This document shows, in pieces, positions 56,337 to 64,000 of a stretch of 64,000 nucleotides of DNA. The stretch covers positions 5,809,572 to 5,873,571 of the forward strand of contig JAKZAP010000004.1 of NCBI GenBank assembly GCA_023053575.1, given 5' to 3'. Within the stretch, counting starts at the first letter, position 1, and every line of letters begins with the position of its first letter. A model generated the notes under the pieces. That model was given only the letters and a program-made list of their open reading frames with translations, was not told the DNA's origin and did no database searches. The translations under genes were made by a program, and so were the position numbers. Origin of the DNA: Branchinecta lynchi (taxonomy: Eukaryota > Arthropoda > Branchiopoda > Anostraca > Branchinectidae).

Positions 56337-56755
56337 GAACTACCTCGCAGCTCAGTAGAGCGCTGGCAATGAAAGCCGAAGGTCCAGAGCAAAATCACAC
56401 TAGGGAGTAGCGGCAAGAAAATTGACACACACTCAAATGGCGGCCTAGCAACACTAGCGATAGAGAACGTCTCTACTGAAACTCTTCATTCGTGCACTAG
56501 CGCTGAACACATCAAAAAAATGATACAGTCTCTCCTGTCTCATCGGTGTTTGCATACCTTTGCTTTACTAGACATTTCTTAATCCACAAGTTTGTCTCGC
56601 TTTAAATGCCGCAAGCGTAGTTGGCGGCGGTACGGGTATGGCCCGTTTGCAAAGCACGGGAAGCATAGGTCCTGGCGCTACTCTCTAGTGTTATTTTGCT
56701 CTGCGAAGGTCGTGTGCTCAAATCCCGCCGGGGAACAGTTTCGTCTTCCAATTCG
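56337..56755 (+). other. Two weak tRNA-like remnants, otherwise no gene
   Basis: At 56350, CAGCTCAGTAGAGCGCTGG resembles a tRNA A box, but no B box follows at the right distance. At 56690-56740, GCTCTGCGAAGGTCGTGTGC and CAAATCCCGC resemble the 3' half of a tRNA. Neither folds as a complete tRNA. Confidence 0.3.
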
Positions 56756-57527
56756 CTATTTAGAATACAATGTATAACTTACTTTGGATCATCTTTTAAA
56801 AGCGTCATAGAACTCGATTCATATTCGGCCAAATCGTCTCTCGGAGGCAGCTGTATGACATCGCTCGGCAGGGAAATACTACCAGACACAGCAACGTTCG
56901 CAGCATTTTTCGCCATCGCTTCGTACACCTGAATTTCTTCTGAGGGGGTCAACTGGTCGGAAATCACTCGAGCGGAGACTAAGCTTAATGGCGTGGTCTG
57001 GGTTTCGGCAGCTCGTTGGTCTTCTGAAAGCGGTAGAGTTCGCAAGAGATTCAAAAACGTTGAAATCAATACTCCTGCTGACTAACTCTTCTTCCCAATG
57101 AAGAATCGCCGTGTGACTAGCGAACAGCAGGATATGTCATCACACCTGTCCACAACAAACACTGTTGATAGGTTGACATAGAATTTGAATCGTCGTTCGG
57201 GCTGACGCTTCTCGTTCTTTCCAAGGTTCGCTGGCGTGTTTTGGACTTAGTCAAATAATACAAAGCAAGAGAAAAGGCTTTCGCCTCTAAATAACTCTAA
57301 GAAATCGTGTGTAGTCGAACTCGAAAATACCATCAACAATGCACTTGAAACTACTGATCGTTTCAGCATTAACGGCATCTTCGGTAAGGCTGTTCCAACG
57401 ATCAACAATTCTGTTGCCAAAACCCTACTTAAAAATGTCCTTGTGGAATCTTGATTTTGCAAGCTTGCACGCGTGCCCCCGAGAATATAGAGTATTGTTG
57501 CATTTTTTTGTAGATTACAATGGTATC

Positions 57528-57775
57528 TGATACCGCGGTCCTAAATGGTTTTTGCAGTTACAAACCATTTCTAGAACCACTTTAGACAGCGGTATCAGGT
57601 ACCACATCTGATACCACGGTCTAGTGACTTCTTTCAATTCGGCAACAGTCGTTTTTGCAAAGCAACCTAAGTATCAGATACCCTGCTAACTGCAAAAATT
57701 AACTGCAAAAAAAATAAGTGCAGATCCAGTTATCAGGACATCAGATACCATGGTATCTGCAAAAAAGCAAGCAAT
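57528..57775. repeat. Palindrome-rich cluster, left part
   Basis: Many copies of GGTATCTGATACC-type words, including the perfect 16-bp palindrome AGATACCATGGTATCT at 57743, interspersed with GTTACTGCAAAAA-type linkers. Confidence 0.8.
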
Positions 57776-57824
57776 AAGTTCGTAATCACACCTAAAACAG
57801 AAATAATGTAAATCTTTATTCCTT

Positions 57825-57925
57825 CAGCCTAAGCTGACTGCGCAACGTATTTCACGGCTAAGTCAGTCGAGATTACTATAGTGATATGTCGGACCTTATT
57901 GGCAAGGGGAGAATTTCAGGTGAAT
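57825..57925 (+). repeat. Family F repeat, diverged copy
   Basis: Starts TTCCTTCAGCCTAAGCTGACTG and ends at a diverged 'CTTATTGGCAAGGGGAGAATTTCAGG'. It lies between the two halves of the palindrome-rich cluster and may have split it. Confidence 0.65.
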
Positions 57926-58179
57926 TTTGTTTACAGACATCAAATATAATAACTAACATAAGCTAAAGAAAGAAGAAAAGAATAAACTTCGATGAGAATA
58001 ACCAACTACACTTCAAACAAACAGACAATATTGTAGCTGGATAGAACGCCAATTTGGACTGAATGTTTATTGGTGATTTTTCGATTGTAGCCGTTACCGA
58101 ACTGGCAAGTAAAGAACCGAATCATCGCAAAACTGTACCGTAGCCGAAGTTCAGTAGCTATAGATAGATATAAGTTGGG

Positions 58180-58400
58180 TTTTTGCAGATACCATGGTAT
58201 GTGATACAACGGTCAAAAGGCGTGTTTGCAGTTGCGGTGGTATCTGGCAAATTACCATGGTATCTGATATTCAGATGCCACGGTAACTTCGAAAACGACT
58301 TTTGACCATGGTATCAGATACCACGGTAACTGCAAAAATGACTAATTCCAGATCCAGCTACCATGGTAGCAGATAGCACGGTATCTGCAAAAACGGAACT
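58180..58400. repeat. Palindrome-rich cluster, right part
   Basis: Same vocabulary as 57528-57775: GCAGATACCATGGTATGTG, TACCATGGTATCTGATA, CCATGGTATCAGATACCACG, and CACGGTATCTGCAAAAACGG at the end. Confidence 0.8.
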
Positions 58401-58509
58401 AAGCTTTTTCTTTTAAAAGTAGCATATCCAGGGGGAGAGAAGAGGACTAGCTACCAACAAGATACGGGAAAGAAACAAAAGCAAAAAAAAAAAATGGGTT
58501 TTTAACGTC

Positions 58510-60350
58510 AACAAATAGTGTATCTCGTTTCTGCTGAGATACCGATCACTTTTCGGTCTGTCTGTCCGGTCACTGTTCTCGAGTTAGGGTACTTACAGAC
58601 GTGCTAGGACGATGAAACTTGGCAGGCAAATCAGGGACTCGAACAAACTAACTTGAAAATAGTCCCCTATCCGACCATCGTGGGGGGAGGGGGAGACGGC
58701 GGAATCCGAAATTTAGGATGCATAAGTTTCAAACAGGTGATCGGATCTTAGTGAAACTTGATATCTGGAAAGACGTCAAGTCATGAAAGACGTTTCAATT
58801 CTGACCGAATCCGACGAATGTGCGGGGGAGGGGAGCGATCGGGATCAGACTTCCTGGGAAGAAACAGCACAAGCCCTGGGTACATCATTGACAGATCCAG
58901 AACGGATTCGTCCACTGTGGGGGAGTTGGAGGGGGGGGGGGCCGGAATTCCGGTGATCCGTCGTTAAGTTACTTCAAGGTGGGCTAGGTCAATGAAACTT
59001 GGCAGGCAAATCAGGGACCCCATCAGATTAACCTGGAATAGTCAACTTCCCGATCCGAACATCGTGGGGGGAGTGGAGGGAGGGGGAGCCCAGAATCTTG
59101 AGGAGCATGCATAACTTTCGAACAGTTGATCGGATCTTAACTTGATATCTGGAAAGACGTCATGTCTCAGATTTCCCATTTCAGGTCCGGACCGAATCCG
59201 ATGGATGTGTGTGTGGGGGGGGGGGGGGGTCAGAGGTGGAACTCCGGACTAAATTCGATGAATGTGGGGGAAGGGTCAGAGGGGGAACTCGAAATCTTAT
59301 GTTACGCTTACGTGTGGAGCGATCGCGGGAAGGAAAAGCACAAGTCCTAGGTACATCATTGACAGATCTATACCGGATTCGTCCACTGTGATGGGAGATG
59401 GGGGGGGGGGGGGAATTCCGGTAATCCGTAGTTAAGTTACTTCCAGATCGGCTAGGTCAATGAAACTTGGCAGGCAGATCAGAGACCCGACCAGATGAAC
59501 CTAGGAATAGTGAACTTCCGGATCCGAACGTCGTGGGGGAGTGGAGGGAGGGGGAATACAGAATCTTGAGGTATGTATAACTTCCGAACGGGCCATCGGA
59601 TCATAATAAAGAAAAAACACATGCTTCGGACGTCCCGTTTCAATCCGGAGGTCGGAGGGGGCAACCGGAAATCTTGTTACACACGCTTGGAGTGGAGCGA
59701 TCAGGATGAAACTTGCTGGGAAGAACAAGCACAACCCCATGGATACATCAGTGGTTGAAGCGGACCGGATTTGGACACTGTGGGGGGGGGGGGGGGGGGG
59801 TCCGGAATCCTGATGATCGCAAGTTAAGGTACTTCGACATGTAACAGGACTATGAAACTTGGCTTGAACGTTAGAGACTTGACAAGATTGGCTTAGAACT
59901 AGTCACTTCCTCGATCCGATCATCGCGGGGGGAGGGGGTAGAGGGAGGGGAATCCTGAATCTAGAGGTACGGGGGAGCGGCAAGAGGCAGAATCCGGAAT
60001 TCAGTGAAATGTAAAACTTTCGAACGAAACTTTCGACGAGCCTTTTAACAAAGAACAACAGGAAATGCCCGTCGAAAAGGGAATAACTGAAAATTTAACT
60101 GACTGGTGTCATGAAGACTATAATAAATATATAAAAAACTATCTGAAAATACCACGACAATCTGCTTTTATAAAGACCAACACAACCATAAAGCAACGAG
60201 ACTCTCCATTCCTGTCCCGGGGGACCATTTCGAGTGGAAATCACAAAAGACTTGTCACTTCCACTACATATGACAGAAGTCATGGAATTGACAAAATCCC
60301 ACCCACAACCTGGCAAGTGCCATATGAGCTTTCAGCTCTTTTTTTGTTAA
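58510..60350 (+). repeat. Family C repeat, long copy with G-runs and hairpin ends
   Basis: At least four ~450-bp units, each with GATGAAACTTGGCAGGCAAAT, 'CGAACATCGTGGGGGGAG', a 'GATCGGATCTTA...TTGATATCTGGAAAGACG' stretch and a G-run of 10-20 bases (58930, 59215, 59400, 59780). The left side opens with GTATCTC...GAGATAC at 58519, a 7-bp stem. The right side ends with CATATGAGCTTTCAGCTCTT at about 60321, the GAGCT/AGCTC hairpin. No coding capacity. Confidence 0.8.
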
Positions 60351-60507
60351 GATTTATTTCTGAAGTAAAAAAATAAATAAAAATCTCAGAACTATTTTTA
60401 ACAATAAAGAACGGAAGAGGTGCTCAAAGTCACTCAGGCAGCCAAGTCGGGAACCTTTTCTGAAAATAACTGACTTATCAAGGTAATAACAGTAAGCTAC
60501 CTGGGTT

Positions 60508-60676
60508 TCAAGAAGCGTTTTTTGCCACTGCTATCGGAACTTTGCCCAGTTCTTCAATCGGTAAAAGCTGCACATTCGTGGGATGCTGGCTTCGGTTGCA
60601 AAGTCTCAACACCAAAGAAATTTCTCCATCGTCCTGCTTCTTCATACTGTAGATTATGATCTCGGGAACATGATGG
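60508..60676 (-). CDS. Possible host-gene exon, family uncertain
   Basis: The minus strand has an acceptor CTACTTTTTAG at 60677, then a 168-bp open frame: HVPEIIIYSMKKQDDGEISL, VLRLCNRSQHPTNVQLLPIE and ELGKVPIAVAKNAS, ending TGA at 60508. It reads like a beta-sandwich segment (VPEIxIxS ... LVLRLxNxxxxxTxVxLLP), vaguely reminiscent of the C-terminal part of the dynactin p62 (DCTN4) family. That resemblance comes from memory of the pattern and is weak. A GT (CCAG|GTAGCT) follows 10 bp after the stop. It could equally be part of an unknown repeat. Confidence 0.25.
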
Positions 60677-61331
60677 CTAAAAAGTAGGAGTAACGTTATT
60701 ACCGATTCTATCGGCAACTCTCTATCTCTAACTCTATTTAAAGCACCAACCACAGTCGACACATTTCTGTTCCATTATACGAAAGGAAGTGACTCCTGTG
60801 AACACTGCTGGGTTTTTCCAGAATTAAATAACCAGTCTCAGGTAAAAAGCAATTCTTACAGATCATGATTTCTACGTTGAAAGTGTCTTTTTTTATGTTA
60901 AGTTATTTTCACGATTTCCCTTGACCCACAGCATCCAGTATACTACACTGATAGAAGAAACGACCCAACCACCCTCTATTTTCTTCACCGTCTCGTCCCC
61001 CCCCCCCCCCGAACGAATCGTCAGGGTAATTCAGGCTTAACTCTTAGGTTTCACTATACTTGACACTTCATACCTTGCAGGTTGGAATAATAAAAATGCT
61101 TAAGCCCCACATTTCGGTTGCACTTTTTCGGCATCCATTATATTGGGGAATAAACTTGGATAAGATTTGTCGGTCTTCTACTGAACCAAAGACCTTATAT
61201 GGGAAAGACAGGAAACTCCCCCAAGCCCCCAAAGCCTCCATAATTCGTTACAACCAGCGTCATTTAGTGCTTGGGATTTCAATGAAAATCCCCGCTTTGT
61301 CGATATTTCGACCGGTCGAAATATATTTACA

Positions 61332-61430
61332 AAAATATTAATATAAAATATTACTACTAATATATTAATCTAAAATATTACTTCTAATATATTAATATAA
61401 AATATTACTACTAATATATTAAAATAATAA
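61332..61430 (+). repeat. AT-rich minisatellite, ~27-bp unit
   Basis: AATATATTAATATAAAATATTACTAC-like units occur about four times. Only A, T and a few C, with an ATTACT(A/T)CT boundary. Confidence 0.9.
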
Positions 61431-61939
61431 TGCTTTTCGTTGTCCTGTGAAATCACAACCAAACTACACGTTGTGTGTAGTTCTGTTCGTGCACAGTATT
61501 AAACAGTTGGCAAAGTTTCTAAGGGTAGCCCTAGCCCATACGAATGGGAGGTTACAGCAGGTATTATTTTTGTTTGTTTGTGTTTATTTTTTAGGTATTT
61601 GCTATGGCGTTTGGGTCTTAGCATCAATAAATCTCTTCTTATCATCACTGTGTAAGATAACTTATGACAGACAGTAGGCATCACATTTTAAAAAGCTATC
61701 GGGCATTCCCAAAAATCGTGTTATCTCTCAATCACTCTCCGTTTATTCACATTCGCGTGGTAACGGGCATCTCGCGTTGTGATTTTTGGGTACACACGCT
61801 AGGTAACGAGTCGCGTCGGATGCTCGTTTTTCCAAAACAGATTTTTAGGAAATGTCTTGTATTTATCACTGCTAGTCTTTGCTAATGGACGAGATTGCCT
61901 GCTTCGCAATTTTTTAACGAAATACAAACAATATAATGG

Positions 61940-62476
61940 TCATCGACTCCCTCAACTTTAAACTTTCTCAATCTGAACTTCCCGCTATGATGCAAATTCA
62001 CTGGAAATTCCCTAACTCGCGATCGCCAGAATTCAGGGAAACCCCCTCCAACTCCCTCCACTGTGACACGATTCCGTCCTGTTTTGTCAATAATGTATGT
62101 AGGGTTTATGCTTGTTCTTCTCACCAAGTTCCATCACGATCCCTCGACACCAAGCGTTTCACGAGATTTTGGGTGCCCCCCTCCCAGTTTTCGGATTCGG
62201 TCCGGATTGAAACTGAACATCATCTGAGACACTTACTCTTGACACTTGTCAAGTTTCATGCATGCCCGATCTCTTGTTCCGAAGTTATGCATGTAGATTA
62301 CGAATTCCCCATCCTTCCACTCCCCGCACGATCGTGGGATCGGGGAACTGATTATTTCCGAGTTAATTTGGTCGGGTCCCTGATACGCCTTCCAAGTTTC
62401 ATCGTCCTAGCTTATCTTGAAGTGCCCAGACTAGCAAAACCGGGACAGACGGCACTTGAATATACTCAAGTGCCAT
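61940..62476 (-). repeat. Family C repeat, inverted copy with 9-bp terminal hairpin
   Basis: The reverse strand reads CACTTC...GATAAGCTAGGACGATGAAAC and TTGGAAGGCGTATCAGGGACC. The outer end (about 62452-62476) is GGCACTTGAATATACTCAAG then TGCC, a perfect 9-bp stem with a 6-base loop. Confidence 0.8.
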
Positions 62477-62724
62477 AAAAACAGAGCAACGGAAACAAAC
62501 AAACAATTGGAGTTTACTTACTATCCACCAAGATGAATCTTAAATTTGATCGATGATGGGTTATATTCCGGCTTGCAAAGGTTGTGTTCACACCGACGGC
62601 AGCGCTGTGAGCGGCGAATCATCAAGCTCTTTTTGAGAGGAAGGATTTCCTCAGTCGTAGTCGGCTGTCTGTCAACGTAGCGAAGACGCTGGTCCAGCGA
62701 CAAAACTAAAGAAACAAGAACAAA

Positions 62725-63735
62725 GGTATCGATGGGATCCCAAAGATTTAGTATTTATTGGAATTTTCGACCCAGACAATCGCGTCTTGTAGATATCCGG
62801 TCTCCGCCAGACTCCTTAGCTATTTTACTATTTATCACTAACCCGCTTGAAAAAAAACTTACCATAGTGATATTTTAATGATGAACTACAGCCAAACGGC
62901 TAATAACCTGAGAAAACCCAGTTTTCATGTATGGATTCAGCACTTGAATGCCCTTGTACCTCATGTCCCCCTTGCCTTCAAGAAAAGAAAGGGACAAAAA
63001 AAAAAGTCAAACTGAGGGTGGAAAAAAAATTTCAAGTTGACGTTTTTACAAATTCTGGATCAGACTTCTTAGCTCTATCATCGGGGAAGTCGGTTTTCTT
63101 CTATCTGTTAACGTACGAAAGTTCGAAAAGGGATAGCCATTTTGGCTTATTTCTCTTCCCTCCAAAACAGCAAAAATGTAGATTCCAGAACGCGAGAAAC
63201 GCAGCGCCTAAGCGTGGACGATTCGTATATACGATTCGTTTTTCCTGTCCTGGAGTCTAACTGATTATTTAGTGGATCCGAACGGGAATGGGCAATTAAC
63301 ACGATGGTCAATAACATTACAAAAGCTAGACACAGGCCCATTTCCTATCAGCCTATTAATTAAAGTAGACATTTCTCACTCGGGTTTAACCAAGCCGGTT
63401 AAACTGAAATAGTAAAATATTTAAAATCAGAGTTCGAGGAGAAAATGATTTTCATACGAGAGTTCAGCATGTCTCCATACCCCGAACCTTCTATCGAACC
63501 TTCTATCAAATACAAATACATTTTTACTGTTAACAAATTTTCCAGTTTTAGCCTGATTCCGGGCAAACTATTTGACCGGCGAGAAAATCATATACGGATA
63601 GTTTTCATACACGGATTCAATCTCCTGACCTTCGAGAGTTATCGTGCTAACAGACGGAATGACGGAGAGACAGACAGACGGACAACTTTTTACGAAGTCA
63701 TATGTATCATACCACTTACGTTTATGATCACAAAA
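62725..63735 (+). repeat. Family B element, degraded copy
   Basis: Left end AGGTATCGATGGGATCCCAAAG (62726), right end TTACGTTTATGATCACAAAAAC (63716), where the terminal GGGATCCC has decayed. The interior keeps 'CGCCAGACTCCTT', 'AACCTGAGAAAACCCAG' and 'CTTCGAGAGTTATCGTGCTAAC'. Confidence 0.7.
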
Positions 63736-63876
63736 ACAGAGTATAGACGTATTCTCCGTATGTTATTTAACTTCGAGCGGGGTCGTTTTCACCTACTTGA
63801 TCAACTCTGAGTCAATTCAAATTCTGCAGAAGAAGCTGAAATTTTGTTTTCTCGTCAGAATAATATAAAATATGGA

Positions 63877-64000
63877 TATTCCTTCAGCCCAAGCTGACTG
63901 CGAATCATATTTGACCGTGCAAAACGAATGAGTCAGCTACATTTTATTAGAGCTATATTTCGGCCCTTCTTGGCAAGGGTCCTCTTCAGGCTTAAGCTGG
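63877..64000 (+). repeat. Family F repeat, copy at window end
   Basis: TTCCTTCAGCCCAAGCTGAC, ATATTTGACCGTGCAAAACG, TTAGAGCTATATTTCGGCCC and CTTGGCAAGGGTCCTCTTCAGG; cut by the window edge. Confidence 0.85.

Overview
This is a window of a repeat-rich, intron-bearing animal genome, not a prokaryotic replicon. Genes are split by GT-AG introns, codons are disrupted by indels, and most recognisable coding sequence belongs to transposable elements typical of invertebrate metazoans: DIRS-like, Ty3/Gypsy, CR1/L2-like LINEs, PIF/Harbinger, hAT, pogo/Tigger, a THAP-containing transposase-like gene and tRNA-derived SINEs. The mix, plus a stand-alone P2X7-type 'ballast' gene, fits a non-vertebrate metazoan such as a cnidarian, mollusc or invertebrate deuterostome. 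I cannot name the species.

Layout. 0.3-5.4 kb: a broken DIRS-like gag and a LINE endonuclease fragment, then sequence I cannot assign. 5.45-10.6 kb: the best host-gene candidate, a 188-codon, three-exon gene for a P2X7-type zinc/cysteine domain. Its first exon sits in a 1.0-1.3 kb tandem duplication whose upstream copy is broken. A 145-aa ORF on the opposite strand ends 42 bp from it. 12.3-19.35 kb (minus): a multi-exon THAP plus DDE-like transposase-type gene whose exons join in phase at several junctions but carry frameshifts. Its introns are packed with dispersed repeats and foldbacks. 20.8-27.3 kb: nested retroelements (copia-like start, internally deleted Gypsy, DIRS-like RT and recombinase, LINE RT). 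27.5-37.5 kb: a duplicated repeat, a hAT remnant, a pogo/Tigger remnant, a SINE, an orphan LTR with RNase H, minisatellites and a large internally repetitive element. 38-45.4 kb: three LINEs; the last is nearly full length, with its ORF2 broken by one TGA.

45.4-51.9 kb: an uncharacterised, probably transposon-derived gene family member is split by a 4,587-bp PIF/Harbinger element with TIRs and a 3-bp target duplication. Removing the element rejoins the host codon exactly. 52-64 kb: mostly non-coding repeat families, including a hAT-type MITE with a perfect 8-bp target duplication, a palindrome-rich cluster around AGATACCATGGTATCT, and G-run-rich repeats that end in conserved hairpins.

Four dispersed families recur and are named here. 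B has GGGATCCC ends and internal tandem units. C is G-rich with hairpin ends. D is a foldback family. F carries a 'GGCCCTTCTTGGCAAG' core. Coordinates of degraded elements are approximate; splice sites and target duplications were read base by base.
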